Assembly: GCF_042139015.1 (NCBI RefSeq)
Contig: NZ_JBHIKY010000028.1
Span: forward strand, 1-47,923
DNA from: JBHIKY01 sp042139015
Lineage (GTDB): Bacteria; Bacillota; Bacilli; Bacillales; Marinococcaceae
DNA length: 47,923 nt
Direction of reading: 5' to 3'
How positions within the stretch are numbered: the stretch's first letter is position 1; each line of letters begins with the position of its first letter. A program made the position numbers and the translations under genes. This document shows, piece by piece, positions 23,659 to 32,929 of this stretch. The notes beneath the pieces were generated by a model. The model was not told the origin of the DNA, searched no databases, and saw only the letters and a program-made list of their open reading frames with translations.

Positions 23659-23768
23659 TGAGCATCCTGAAGTTTCTTGAACAGGTTATGCCCATTACGG
23701 ATGGTAAAGCGTGTCCGCTGGCTTAAACCAACTAGAACAGTTTAGCACACTATTGCAGCGATTGTCAT
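23659..23768 (-). promoter_or_regulatory. Possible attenuator in the cshA leader
   Basis: On the minus strand a micro-ORF (ATG 23768, stop 23742-23744, product MTIAAIVC) has GGAGG 6 nt upstream. About 50 nt on, TGGGCAT-CCTG / CAGG-ATGCTCA (23694-23659) forms a stem followed by TTTTTTATTTG, an intrinsic terminator about 115 nt before the cshA start. The remaining 445-bp gap (23544-23988) otherwise shows nothing clear. Confidence 0.4.
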
Positions 23769-23988
23769 CCCTATCCTCCAAAGAAGAAATACTTGACTAA
23801 TTCAATATAAGTGGCAATTGCTCCATTATACTTAAACTATAAAGCAAAAAGCATTTATAAAAAAGAATTATTACTATTTCGTAATGAATTTTTAATGTTT
23901 CATCCGTTGAATCGAAATATGTTTGGGCGTAAACTCGAAAATGTGGCAGTCACTGCAGGGGTGTGTGACTTTAAGGAGGTCTATGGCG

Positions 23989-24210
23989 GTGGAAAAACAA
24001 TATGCGTATTTTCACGATGCTTCACAGAGGCAAGTCACTGTAGGGACGAAAGAAGATATCGAAAAGCTCAATAGAGATAATCATGAAATTGTTTACTGTG
24101 CTACTCAAACGGAACTGGTTAGCAATGTAAGAGAATTTTATAAAAGAGAATGGATTGTAACTCTTGCAACGAGATTAAAGACCTTTGAAGAAGAATTATT
24201 TATGACTTAA
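23989..24210 (+). CDS. Hypothetical protein, 73 aa
   Basis: A small soluble protein, charged, with YAYFHDASQRQVTVGTKE at the start and a helical C-terminus (REFYKREWIVTLATRLKTF). AAGGAGG lies 9 nt before GTG 23989; an ATG at 23983 is only 3 nt from it. The longer frames upstream have no ribosome site. It is followed by a strong bidirectional terminator shared with topB. No family recognised. Confidence 0.6.
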   Translation: MEKQYAYFHDASQRQVTVGTKEDIEKLNRDNHEIVYCATQTELVSNVREFYKREWIVTLATRLKTFEEELFMT

Positions 24211-24270
24211 TTTCAACTTATTCCTGCGGTGTGCCTTCCCTGGGAGTTCTAAAAATACATGAAATGAAAC

Positions 24271-24299
24271 GAGGCTGTCTCCTAGATGAGGACAGCCTC
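24271..24299. terminator. Bidirectional terminator before topB end
   Basis: The 9-bp perfect stem GAGGCTGTC / GACAGCCTC is followed by CTTATTATTT on the plus strand. It lies between the convergent small gene and topB. Confidence 0.75.
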
Positions 24300-24303
24300 C
24301 TTA

Positions 24304-26472
24304 TTATTTATTCTTCAATTTCGATAATGCTTCCGCTAAGGCTGGGTTGGTGAACTCATCGTCCTTGCTCTGTTTCTTTAAATATTTATTCACATCCTGC
24401 TTGGTCGCTTTATAGTTCTTCTCCTGCTTCCTTCTCTGGTTAAAAGCTGCTTCCTTTTCCTTGTAACCGCAGCGGCATACAAAAACCTTTCCGCTGCCTT
24501 CACCATGAAGATCCATTTTCTTTTTGCATTTAGGACAGCGCGCATTGGTCACTTTAGAAATATTTTTCTTGTATCCACAGCTTCTGTCCTGACACACCTT
24601 CATTTTTCCCCGCTTCCCATTTACTTCGAGAAGATGCTTTCCGCACTCAGGACATGGAGTTCCTGTAATATTGTCATGTTTAAAAGACTTTGTGCTCAGT
24701 TTAATTTCTTTTACAATAGATTCTGCATATTTTTTCATCTCTTCAATAAATACTTCTTTTTTGAGAAATTCCTGCTCAATATTTTTTAATTTTTGTTCCC
24801 ATTGAGCTGTCAGTGCAGGGGATTTAAGCTCTTCAGGTGCAAGCTCCAGCAATTGCCTTCCCTTCGATGTGACTTTTAAAGTCTTTCCTTTTTTCTCTAA
24901 TAAATAACTATTCAAAAGTTTATCAATAACATCAGCTCTTGTCGCAACCGTGCCGATGCCCCCGCTTACCTTTAGCTGCTTCATCAGCTTTTGATCAGCG
25001 CCAGGCATGTAGGGTGCAGGATTTTCCATTGCAGACAACAAAGCCCCTTCATCTAATGGCGGCGGAGGACTCGTTTTGCCACTTTCTGTTTTTAAAGATG
25101 CTATCTTTATTAAATCCCCTTTGTGCAGAGGGGGAAGCTCCTGTTGATCCTCGTTTTCGGTCTGAAATAATGCCTTCCATCCCTGCTGTAAAACCCGGTT
25201 CCCTCTAGCCATAAATCTTTCAGAACCAATAGTGGCGTGCACTGCTATTACTTCGTATTCGGCAGCAGGGTAAAAGGACTGAAGAAAGCGCTGAACCACC
25301 ATATCATATATATTTCGTTCTTTATTTGAAAATTGTTGGAAATCAGGAGCTGATTCCGTAGGTATAATAGCATGGTGATCAGTTACCTTTTTATTCTGCA
25401 CGACATTACTGTTGATTTTCAATCCGCGGCGGTTAATTGCAAGCACATGCTTCGAATAAGGATGGACATCACATGCTTTTAACCGATCTTTTAGTGTAGA
25501 TAAAATATCCGTTGAAATATAGCTCGAATCTGTACGGGGATAGGTTACGACTTTATGCGTTTCATACAATCGCTGCATGATGGAAAGAGTTTCTTTCGCA
25601 GAATATCCATACCTTCCGTTAGCCTCCCGCTGCAGCTGAGTCAGGTCATATAATAAAGGGGCAAACTGTTTTTTCACTTTTTTATCTACCTGTGTAATAT
25701 TCGCACTCTTTCCCTGCTGCTCTTTTACTATGCTTTCTGCATCGTCTGTTGAGAAAATACGGTCTTCTCCTGATTTCTCATCCCGCCAAGTCAGGGAAAA
25801 ATTTTTATCTGTAATGGCGATGATTCTTTCAAAGGAAGCCGGTTTAAAACTTTGAATATTTTTTTCTCTTTGAGCGACAATCGCAAGCGTCGGCGTCTGC
25901 ACTCTCCCGCAGGACAGTTGTGCATTGTACTTGGTAGTCAAGGCTCTTGTCGCATTCATGCCCACGTACCAATCAGCCTCCGCTCGTGCTTCTGCTGCTT
26001 TAAATAAAGAAAAGTACCGGCTGCCATTCTTTAATTCTTTAAATCCATTCTTAATTGCCTGATCCGTTACAGAGGAAATCCATAAACGTTTTAATGGCTT
26101 CTCTACGTTTGCTTTGGCCAGAATCCAGCGGGCCACAAGCTCCCCTTCACGTCCAGCGTCTGTAGCGACAATAATATCTTGAATATCCTGCCTGTGCAGC
26201 AGACTTTTAACCGTTTGAAACTGCTTCCCACCCTTTTTAATAACTGTTAAATTCAGGCGAGGAGGAAGCATCGGCAGATCCTCCAGTCTCCAAGTCTGAT
26301 ATTTTTTATCGTAAACTTCCGGGTCTGCATGAGTCACCAGGTGGCCAAACGCCCATGTGACCACGTAGTGATTACCTTCGAAATATCCATTTCCTTCTTT
26401 TTTACAGTCCATCACCCTGGCAATATCCTTGCCGACGGAAGGCTTTTCAGCCAGGATTAGCGATTTATTCAT
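24304..26472 (-). CDS. topB: DNA topoisomerase III
   Basis: A type IA topoisomerase of 722 aa that decatenates DNA and resolves recombination intermediates. The Toprim domain has LAEKPSVGKDIA and ATDAGREGEL. The catalytic Tyr is in VVTYPRTDSSYI. The C-terminus carries two Cys4-type zinc ribbons (CPECGKHL...CQDRSCGY and CPKCKKK...CRCGY) before a basic tail. Length equals B. subtilis TopB (727). Its ATG overlaps the end of the VOC gene by 8 nt, so the two are co-transcribed. Confidence 0.96.
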   Translation of the reverse strand: MNKSLILAEKPSVGKDIARVMDCKKEGNGYFEGNHYVVTWAFGHLVTHADPEVYDKKYQTWRLEDLPMLPPRLNLTVIKKGGKQFQTVKSLLHRQDIQDIIVATDAGREGELVARWILAKANVEKPLKRLWISSVTDQAIKNGFKELKNGSRYFSLFKAAEARAEADWYVGMNATRALTTKYNAQLSCGRVQTPTLAIVAQREKNIQSFKPASFERIIAITDKNFSLTWRDEKSGEDRIFSTDDAESIVKEQQGKSANITQVDKKVKKQFAPLLYDLTQLQREANGRYGYSAKETLSIMQRLYETHKVVTYPRTDSSYISTDILSTLKDRLKACDVHPYSKHVLAINRRGLKINSNVVQNKKVTDHHAIIPTESAPDFQQFSNKERNIYDMVVQRFLQSFYPAAEYEVIAVHATIGSERFMARGNRVLQQGWKALFQTENEDQQELPPLHKGDLIKIASLKTESGKTSPPPPLDEGALLSAMENPAPYMPGADQKLMKQLKVSGGIGTVATRADVIDKLLNSYLLEKKGKTLKVTSKGRQLLELAPEELKSPALTAQWEQKLKNIEQEFLKKEVFIEEMKKYAESIVKEIKLSTKSFKHDNITGTPCPECGKHLLEVNGKRGKMKVCQDRSCGYKKNISKVTNARCPKCKKKMDLHGEGSGKVFVCRCGYKEKEAAFNQRRKQEKNYKATKQDVNKYLKKQSKDDEFTNPALAEALSKLKNK

Positions 26473-26866
26473 GTGTCTTCCCTGCCTTTAATTGTCCCTG
26501 AGGAGTATTCAATTCAATTACATTTCCGGAGGGATCCAGGCAGTAAAGCTGGGCAAAACCAGCGATACTATCGGGTTTTGCTGTGAACGGAACGTTGTGA
26601 TGCTCAAGGTGAAGCTTTGTTTCTTCATAATCTTTTACCCGGAAAGCAAAATGCGGTGCGCGCGTATTAATTTCTGTATCAATGGTCTTTTCTGTGTCTT
26701 CAATTAAATGAAGCTGCTGGCGCCCTATTTTATACCATTCTCCGTTAAAATCAAACGGCGGCCGTTCTTCGAGCTCTAATTCTAAAACATTCTCGTAAAA
26801 CTGTTTAGCTTTTTCCACATCTGCCACGGTTAAACTCACATGGTGAATTTGTTCATAACGTATCAT
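26465..26866 (-). CDS. VOC (glyoxalase/dioxygenase fold) protein
   Basis: A 133-aa vicinal-oxygen-chelate fold protein: IHHVSLTVADVEKAKQFYE at the N-terminus, RAPHFAFRVKDYEE at the start of the second beta-alpha-beta-beta-beta module, and LDPSGNVIEL at the end. Metal ligand candidates are the first His (HHV), the central His (PHFAF) and the final Glu. It could be a glyoxalase, dioxygenase or resistance protein; the substrate is not evident. It is translationally coupled to topB. Confidence 0.88.
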   Translation of the reverse strand: MIRYEQIHHVSLTVADVEKAKQFYENVLELELEERPPFDFNGEWYKIGRQQLHLIEDTEKTIDTEINTRAPHFAFRVKDYEETKLHLEHHNVPFTAKPDSIAGFAQLYCLDPSGNVIELNTPQGQLKAGKTHE

Positions 26867-27021
26867 GCTATCCCGCCTTTCCTTCTCATTAAGAAGTATA
26901 TCACGTAGTTACATCCCGCTTCATTTTAAGCTATCATGGGTAAGGATACAGTATCCGGAAACGCGACAGGCGGCATCCCGCTGATCAAAGAATCAGAAAG
27001 AAATTGATTCAAACACATAAA

Positions 27022-27062
27022 GAAACATCCGCCCGTTTGTTGGAAGGGGCGGATGTTTCTTT
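27022..27062 (-). terminator. Terminator of ohr
   Basis: A 15-bp stem, AAGAAACATCCGCCC with its complement (27046-27062), with an 11-nt loop, directly after the ohr stop. Confidence 0.85.
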
Positions 27063-27063
27063 A

Positions 27064-27480
27064 TCATTGAGCTTTTGTATTAATCGTTACATCAATGTTT
27101 CCTCTAGTGGCTTTAGAATAAGGGCAGAACTGATGAGCTGCGGTGGTCAGCTCTTCTGCTTCTTCCTGGGAAACTCCCTTAACTTCAACATCAAGCTGTA
27201 CTCCAATTTTAAAACCATTATCCTGTTCATCCTTTAATAAGCTTACAGCCCCTGTTACTTTTGAATCGATATCTTTGTTCTGTTTTTCTGCCATAAGATT
27301 GAGTGCACCATCATAGCAGGCGGCATATCCTGCAGCAAACAGCTGCTCCGGGTTTGAGCCGGTTTCATTAGAATCCCCGCCGGGCATTACTAAATTTAAG
27401 TCGATTAAACCGTCACTGGATTTTACGTGGCCTTCACGTCCTCCATCAGCGGTAGCATAGGATGTAAAAATTGGTTTCAT
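27064..27480 (-). CDS. ohr: Organic hydroperoxide resistance protein, Ohr/OsmC family
   Basis: A 138-aa thiol peroxidase that reduces organic and lipid hydroperoxides with lipoylated protein or dithiols. Catalytic cysteines are in YAACYDGAL and HQFCPYSKATRG, and the activating Arg is in DGGREGHV; this is the Ohr rather than OsmC pattern. The start has GGAGG upstream. It is monocistronic; no clear OhrR gene or operator is adjacent, although AT-rich inverted segments occur upstream (27505-27590). Confidence 0.95.
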   Translation of the reverse strand: MKPIFTSYATADGGREGHVKSSDGLIDLNLVMPGGDSNETGSNPEQLFAAGYAACYDGALNLMAEKQNKDIDSKVTGAVSLLKDEQDNGFKIGVQLDVEVKGVSQEEAEELTTAAHQFCPYSKATRGNIDVTINTKAQ

Positions 27481-27593
27481 TACGAATCATCCTCCAATTT
27501 ATAGAATCTCAAAATTAATTAACCTTTATTTCTATTCCACCACGTGGACGTGCATTAAACGTGTAAAACTTTATAATTGCAATGTAATAAACA

Positions 27594-27624
27594 ATCCAGA
27601 CTGAGTAAGTAGAATCGTCTGGAT
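27594..27624 (-). terminator. Terminator downstream of UvrD-like helicase
   Basis: The stem ATCCAGAC / GTCTGGAT lies 45 nt after the helicase stop; the T-run is short (TTGTTTATT). Confidence 0.55.
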
Positions 27625-27668
27625 TTTGCAGTGAATAATATTTTTTGTTCCAGCATTAGTTTTAATTA

Positions 27669-29843
27669 CTATCTGATCACCCGTTCACCCTTCAACATTT
27701 CCTCTTTACAGAGCGGGCATGTTTTATTTTTTTCGGTTATATTTTGTGAATCGATTTCCTGCCAAATATTACAAGTGGCTGAAGAACAATACCATACTGA
27801 TTTTGCCTGTTTCTTATGCCGGCCGGTAAACATATCTTCTATAAATCTTGAAATACCTACTTTTCTACCTCTATAAAAGGATGGGGAGCTGAGGTATAAA
27901 CATTCTTTCGCCCGGGTGGCAGCTACATACGCTATTCTTCGTTCCTCTTCTAATGCTTTATCCTGAGTAATATGGCCGTCAATGATTGATTTTCCCTTCA
28001 TTGACTCAATAACGGAGCTGTGAGGAAGGATTGATTCAGATAAACCGATGAAAAAAACATATGAAAATTCAAGTCCTTTTGCCCGGTGAATTGTCATTAG
28101 CGACACAGCATCGGTTTGAGGATTTTTCTTAAGCTCTTCCATTTGGTAAAAGGTTTCTCTCATAGAATCAATAAATTTTACAAAAGAAGAAATATCCTCA
28201 AATCGCTTTGCAGAGCCTTCTAGCTCATCAAGTGCTTCCAATAGCGAGTCTTTATAACTGGTTGAGGCTTTTGCGTCTTTCGTGTCCAGATATACATCAT
28301 AAAAGGAAGTTCTCATTCGTTTAATAGCTGTGGCAGGTTTCATCTTTTCTATCGAATCGAGCAGGTTTAAGCGTTCTTTTACAGTTTTAACCTGAAATGG
28401 TTTAAGATTACTTGAATTTGCAACCTGCAGCAGCGGATGAACCTCTGTATTTTGAAGGACAGAAGATAAAGCTGCCTCTCTTGAAATATATATAGAAGGA
28501 AGCACTCCTTCAACTGCTTTAATATCATATTTGTCTATTATTAAACGAAGGTGGTCAATCAATGGGCGTACTGCTGCCTGCTCATAAAATAATTGATTTT
28601 GGCTTGTATAATAAATAAATGGAATTCCTGCTGAGGTTAATTCTTCGAATATCGCCCTGCTGCTGCTTGCTGTACGATAAAGAACAGACATATCCCTATA
28701 TTGTTCACCTTTATTCTTTAAAAGCATCATTTCATCGACAACTGCTTTTGCTTCTTCCTCCACATTTGCAGCCCTCAAAAACTGCGGCTCAGCATTGTTA
28801 TCTTTTCTTCTCCGGGAAGCATACATCTTTTTCTCTCTACGGTATTTATTTGGCTGAATAATTGAGTTAGAGAAGTGGATGATCTGCCCCGGAGAGCGGT
28901 AATTACTTTCAAGTTTTACAGTTTCAGCTGATGGGAACACTTGATCAAATTGAAGAATGAATTCATTCCGAGCACCGTTGAAAGAATAAATAGTCTGGTC
29001 ATCATCCCCTGTCACTGAAAGGTTTTGATGCGTATTGATCATAACTTTTAACAATTCAAACTGTAAATAATTCGTATCCTGAAATTCATCTGCCATTACA
29101 TACTCGAATCTGTTTTGTACTCTTCTTCGCAGATCGTGGTTAGACTGAAGCTCCTGTAAGGCTTTTACCAAAATATCGTCAAAATCAATGGAATGCTGCT
29201 GCTTTTTCCATTTCTCAAAAGTTTGAATCACTTGTAGGGCCGTTTCCCCGGCTGAATTATCTAATGACTTGTTATTTAATTTACAGTGAGACAAATACTC
29301 CAGTAGAGTTTCCGGTTCATATTTTTGATGAAGCCCTTTTTCTTTAAGGAGTTTTTTCATCACAATTTGTTTATACCTTTCACTGGCTATTATCTTCTCA
29401 GAATGACCACATCCACGGATCATTTTTAAAAAAACAGAATGAAACGTACCAATATGTATGAGTGAGGCTTGCGACCGCTGTAACCCGGGAAGAAGTCCCA
29501 CCCGCTCTCTCATTTCCTGGGCCGCTTTTTTTGTAAATGTGATCATAAGAATTTTTTGGGGGTTAATTTGCTTGACCCTGAGTAAATAACCAGCACGACA
29601 GGTCATTACTGTCGTTTTTCCCGATCCCGGGCCGGCAAGAGCTAACAGGGGGCCTTCTCCGTGACGAACCACGTGGATTTGTTCTTCATTTAAAAGCATT
29701 CCTTGTTTTTCCAGCTCCCGGAAATACCAGGCATCTACTTCTTCGTTTTTTACTATCGTTTTACTGTTTTCCTCCGAATCCAAGATTGGATTTTGATGAA
29801 GCATTCCGGTCCAATTCGTAATATCCCGATATTGATTCTCCAT
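27669..29843 (-). CDS. UvrD/Rep-family superfamily 1 DNA helicase
   Basis: A 724-aa ATP-dependent 3'-5' DNA helicase: Walker A AGPGSGKTT (70-78), motif Ia TFTKKAAQEM, motif II DEFQDTN, motif III TGDDDQTIY, motif IV LESNYRSPG, motif V MTIHRAKGLEF, motif VI YVAATRAKE. It differs from PcrA in an N-terminal 50-residue extension and a C-terminal Cys pair region (YCSSATCNIW, CPLCKEEM) that looks like a zinc ribbon. This resembles the B. subtilis YjcD group. Role probably DNA repair; partner unknown. Confidence 0.9.
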   Translation of the reverse strand: MENQYRDITNWTGMLHQNPILDSEENSKTIVKNEEVDAWYFRELEKQGMLLNEEQIHVVRHGEGPLLALAGPGSGKTTVMTCRAGYLLRVKQINPQKILMITFTKKAAQEMRERVGLLPGLQRSQASLIHIGTFHSVFLKMIRGCGHSEKIIASERYKQIVMKKLLKEKGLHQKYEPETLLEYLSHCKLNNKSLDNSAGETALQVIQTFEKWKKQQHSIDFDDILVKALQELQSNHDLRRRVQNRFEYVMADEFQDTNYLQFELLKVMINTHQNLSVTGDDDQTIYSFNGARNEFILQFDQVFPSAETVKLESNYRSPGQIIHFSNSIIQPNKYRREKKMYASRRRKDNNAEPQFLRAANVEEEAKAVVDEMMLLKNKGEQYRDMSVLYRTASSSRAIFEELTSAGIPFIYYTSQNQLFYEQAAVRPLIDHLRLIIDKYDIKAVEGVLPSIYISREAALSSVLQNTEVHPLLQVANSSNLKPFQVKTVKERLNLLDSIEKMKPATAIKRMRTSFYDVYLDTKDAKASTSYKDSLLEALDELEGSAKRFEDISSFVKFIDSMRETFYQMEELKKNPQTDAVSLMTIHRAKGLEFSYVFFIGLSESILPHSSVIESMKGKSIIDGHITQDKALEEERRIAYVAATRAKECLYLSSPSFYRGRKVGISRFIEDMFTGRHKKQAKSVWYCSSATCNIWQEIDSQNITEKNKTCPLCKEEMLKGERVIR

Positions 29844-30015
29844 TCATGTTCCTACCCTCTTTACCTTTTTCCCAGCTAATTTTACAGCTTCAGACGAAAA
29901 ATAAAAACTCCTTTCCATTCGTTATGAATGATCGATAAAACTGAGAAAACGCTTTCAATTGTACTGCATCACAGCATGCACCGCAAAAAATACAATAAAA
30001 TTTCTTTTGAGGACC
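29844..30015. other. Intergenic region with cre-like site
   Basis: The gene-free stretch from 29844 to 30165 holds the cold-shock promoter and leader plus AGAAAACGCTTTCA (29944-29957), which matches the CcpA site TGNAANCGNWWNCA at all but the first position. It lies about 60 bp upstream of the csp -35 and 100 bp from the helicase start. Nothing else is seen. Confidence 0.3.
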
Positions 30016-30044
30016 TTGCAATATGGAAAATCCCATGATATGAT
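30016..30044 (+). promoter_or_regulatory. Promoter of cold-shock gene
   Basis: TTGCAA (30016-30021), 17 nt, TATGAT (30039-30044). The implied leader is about 115 nt, the length typical of cold-shock mRNAs whose 5' UTR folds as an RNA thermometer. Confidence 0.6.
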
Positions 30045-30165
30045 GTAATTGCTATTTTGTCATCTAAGCTTCAGAGACATCAGCATGATTCATCAGCAGC
30101 TTAGGTAATTGCAAGATAAGTAATATTATTCGTGCATGAAATGATGCACACAGGAGGATCTCCAC

Positions 30166-30366
30166 ATGGAACAAGGTACAGTAAAATGGTTTAACGCAGA
30201 AAAAGGCTTTGGATTTATCGAGCGCGAAGGAGCAGACGATGTATTTGTACACTTCTCCGCTATTCAGGAAGAAGGATTCAAAACATTGGAAGAAGGTCAG
30301 CAAGTCAGCTTCGAAATCGTCGAAGGCGACCGTGGACCACAAGCTGCTAACGTAACTAAAGCATAA
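30166..30366 (+). CDS. Cold-shock protein, CspB/CspD family
   Basis: A 66-aa single-stranded nucleic-acid binding OB-fold protein. RNP1 is KGFGFIER and RNP2 is VFVHFSAI, both intact; length and sequence (GTVKWFNAEKGFGFIE) are those of B. subtilis CspB/C/D. It acts as an RNA chaperone in cold and stationary phase. CAGGAGG precedes the ATG. It is a single gene with its own promoter, long leader and terminator. B, C and D paralogues cannot be told apart by eye. Confidence 0.96.
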   Translation: MEQGTVKWFNAEKGFGFIEREGADDVFVHFSAIQEEGFKTLEEGQQVSFEIVEGDRGPQAANVTKA

Positions 30367-30386
30367 TAAACCAACCCATAATATAA

Positions 30387-30415
30387 AAAGCTCTCTGATT
30401 TCAGAGAGCTTTTTT
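30387..30415 (+). terminator. Terminator of cold-shock gene
   Basis: AAAAGCTCTCTGA / TCAGAGAGCTTTTTT, perfect stem with T-run, 20 nt after the stop. Confidence 0.9.
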
Positions 30416-30431
30416 CATGCTTGCATTTAAT

Positions 30432-30463
30432 AAACCCTTCGCAGGCTTATCAGCGAAGGGTTT
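30432..30463. terminator. Hairpin between csp and small membrane gene
   Basis: The 11-bp perfect stem AAACCCTTCGC / GCGAAGGGTTT lies 5 nt beyond the stop of the 48-aa membrane protein gene (minus strand). No strong T-run, so it may stabilise the 3' end rather than terminate. Confidence 0.55.
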
Positions 30464-30467
30464 AAAC

Positions 30468-30614
30468 CTATTTTTTTTGAAAAAGATCCGTAAAAAAGCT
30501 CATAAACGCCTGGGTGATTTCAATGGACTGAAACGTAAACAAGCTTGCTGCAGTTAAGGAGAGCAGCCCTACTGCGATAATTCGTGTATGCTGTAATACG
30601 TGTAACCATGCCAT
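30468..30614 (-). CDS. Small membrane protein, 48 aa
   Basis: A 48-aa frame: ATG 30614 with AGGAGG 10 nt upstream, basic N-terminus (MAWLHVLQHTRI), one hydrophobic helix (IIAVGLLSLTAASLFTF) and a Phe-rich tail ending FQKK. The membrane pattern and strong ribosome site support it; an overlapping frame from the ATG at 30624 gives no such pattern. No family recognised. Confidence 0.6.
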   Translation of the reverse strand: MAWLHVLQHTRIIAVGLLSLTAASLFTFQSIEITQAFMSFFTDLFQKK

Positions 30615-30867
30615 TATTTATCATCCTCCTCGTGAAATAATCATACTCCTTTCCCTCAAAAATGCAATACATTTTTTTTAGAAAACTTGAGTCTAAAAGC
30701 CTTACAGCAGCTTCTCCGAGGGTTTATTTTCCTTGCTCCTTCCATCTAAAAACTCTCGTATTTCTTTTTTTAATCCTATTGATTTTGCTACTTTCATAAG
30801 AATTATCCCAGAATAAGTGATATTCCTTTATAATGTGAATTAATAGACAATTAAAAGGTGGATAACA

Positions 30868-31728
30868 TTGGAAAATAAAATTGTGATAATTACTGGAGCA
30901 AACAGTGGCATTGGACTACATACTGCAGTAGGTTTACTAAAAAAAGGTGCTCATGTAATATTTGCCTGCCGGAGTAAAGAAAGAGGAAATCAGGCAATGC
31001 TCATTGCAAAAGCGGCTTCATCCTCAGATAAAGTTTCCTTTTTGCGCTGCGACCTTTCCTCCCTGCGAAGTATTAATGAGTTTGTTTCTGCATTCACGAC
31101 GAAATTCAACACATTGGACGTACTTATAAATAATGCGGGGGTCGTCACTACTAGAAGAAAAGTAACGGAAGATAATTTTGAGCAGATGATTGGTGTCAAT
31201 CATCTGGGACATTTCTATTTGACCCATCAGCTCCTGCCATTCCTGAAACGTTCTTCCAATGGAAAAGTAATTCATGTGTCATCCGGCGCTCACAAGTGGG
31301 GAAATATTTATTTTCCCGATCCGCATTTACATCGAGGGTTTGGTATTTGGAAAGCTTATTGTCAGTCGAAGCTTGCCAATATATTATTTTCCAATCGTCT
31401 TGCAGAGCAGCTCTTGGGCACAAATGTAACATCTAATGCCCTGCACCCCGGTGCAGTCAGCACAAATATTGGAGTCAGTCGAGAAAACGGCTTTGGGAAG
31501 TCCATTCATAAGCTGCTGCGGCCACTTTTCTTAACACCTCAAGAAGGTGCTGAGACGTCTATATATTTAGCTTCTCAATCGACAAATTTACTAAACGGCG
31601 CCTATATTGCAGATAAGCAGTCAGTTACTTTTGAAGGGGCTGCCGGTGATCCCGTACTAGCTGAAAAATTATGGACCTGGAGCGAAATAGAAATCGAAAA
31701 GAATGGATTTCGCCTGCATGTTAACTGA
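30868..31728 (+). CDS. Short-chain dehydrogenase/reductase
   Basis: A 286-aa classical SDR resembling retinol dehydrogenase/WW-domain oxidoreductase types. Cofactor loop TGANSGIG, NNAG motif LINNAGV, catalytic Ser in VSSGAHKW and Tyr-x3-Lys in AYCQSKLAN, followed by HPGAVSTN. The start is TTG 30868 with AAAGGTGG 6 nt upstream. NADP preference is likely from the Arg after the second strand (FACRSKERG). Substrate unknown; followed 46 nt later by the sugar dehydrogenase pseudogene. Confidence 0.92.
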   Translation: MENKIVIITGANSGIGLHTAVGLLKKGAHVIFACRSKERGNQAMLIAKAASSSDKVSFLRCDLSSLRSINEFVSAFTTKFNTLDVLINNAGVVTTRRKVTEDNFEQMIGVNHLGHFYLTHQLLPFLKRSSNGKVIHVSSGAHKWGNIYFPDPHLHRGFGIWKAYCQSKLANILFSNRLAEQLLGTNVTSNALHPGAVSTNIGVSRENGFGKSIHKLLRPLFLTPQEGAETSIYLASQSTNLLNGAYIADKQSVTFEGAAGDPVLAEKLWTWSEIEIEKNGFRLHVN

Positions 31729-31774
31729 TCCTAAATGACGGGAATAGAAGAGAATTACTGGAAAGGAGTAAAAG

Positions 31775-32893
31775 ATGCGATATTTATTTGTATCCGCTTC
31801 GATTATCCCAGTTCTAATCCTCTCTTCGTGCTATGAGAAATCAAATGATGATAATTCGACTCAAGAAAATCCTGGTGCAACTGAAAATGATGGGGATGAA
31901 AACAGTTCTTCAGGCACTTCATCCAATATTGAAACTGTGGCAGAGGAACTGATCATCCCATGGGCAGTGGAAAAACATGAGGACGAATTTTTCATCACAG
32001 AACGCGAAGGAAATATTGCGCGTGTTCAAAATAATGGCAGTGTTTCCCGGGAATAAGTGGAAACATCAGAAGAAATTGTGAGTCGGGGAGAGGGGGGCCT
32101 GCTTGGGTTTGTACTTGACCCAGAATTTACTCACAATCAACGTGCCTACCTCTACCACACGTATAATGGGAGAGATAGCCTTGCCAATCGTATTATTGAG
32201 GTGAGACGGAACGAAGATACATGGTCGGAAACGGCTGTGCTGCTGGAGGACATTCCTGGTGCCCAGATTCACAATGGCGGCCGCTTAAAGATTGGGCCGG
32301 ACGGAAAGCTTTTTGCGACTGCCGGGGATGCTGATGATCCAGATGCCGCCCAAAATCGAGAAAGCCTGGCCGGCAGTATTCTGAGGCTAAATCTTGACGG
32401 AAGTATTCCCGAAGATAACCCCTATGAAGATTCTTATATTTATTCATATGGACACCGAAACCCGCAAGGTCTTGCCTGGAATCAGAAAGATGATTTGTAC
32501 AGCTCTGAGCACGGCTCTTCAGCCTATGATGAAATAAATTTCATCGAGCCGGGAAATAATTATGGATGGCCTGAAAACACCGGCGACGATAATAAAAATG
32601 AAATGACTCCCCCGCTGATTCACTCTGGTGAGCAGACCTGGGCACCGTCAGGAAGTATATTTGATGAGCAGAATCAATATTATGTGACGGGACTGCGGGG
32701 GACTCAGCTTATGAGATTCAACTTAGAGGAAGAGGATATGGAGGTGGTTCTGTCAGGTGAAGGCAGACTCAGGGACGTAATGATCAGCGGTGATGAAATG
32801 TATGTCATCACGAATAACCGCGATGGGCGCGGGAGTCCCTCTGAAAATGACGATCAGCTGCTCCGGCTGACAAATTTTGAAGCTCAGGAGTAA
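31775..32893 (+). pseudogene. PQQ-dependent aldose sugar dehydrogenase lipoprotein, interrupted by TAA
   Basis: In-frame TAA at 32054-32056 splits an otherwise intact 372-codon gene. The upstream part has a lipoprotein signal with lipobox LSSC, an acidic Ser/Asn linker and the first beta-propeller blade (LIIPWAVEKHEDEFFITE). The downstream part has GGLLGFVLDPEF, HNGGRLKIGPDGKL, SYGHRNPQGLAW, NNYGWPE and WAPSG, hallmarks of the glucose/sorbosone dehydrogenase (YliI) family. No ribosome site precedes the GTG after the stop. Either a recent nonsense mutation (one base from GAA, CAA or AAA) or an error. TAA makes recoding to Sec impossible. Confidence 0.8.
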
Positions 32894-32929
32894 TACTGGC
32901 AGAGGTACAACAGAAGCAGTGACTAATAA

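Noticed and set aside
23923..23988. LexA/SOS box and longer N-terminus for the 73-aa gene
   Set aside because: CGAAATATGTTTG is one base too short for the SOS box; the upstream part of the frame has no ribosome site.
29944..29957. CcpA cre site
   Set aside because: One mismatch at the first conserved base and no carbon-metabolism gene next to it; kept only as a note.
30690..30780. A 29-aa minus-strand frame (MEGARKINPRR)
   Set aside because: No ribosome site at proper spacing, no pattern of a protein.
31775..32893. Recoding of the TAA in the sugar dehydrogenase
   Set aside because: TAA is not a Sec codon and the site is not catalytic; nonsense mutation or error is simpler.
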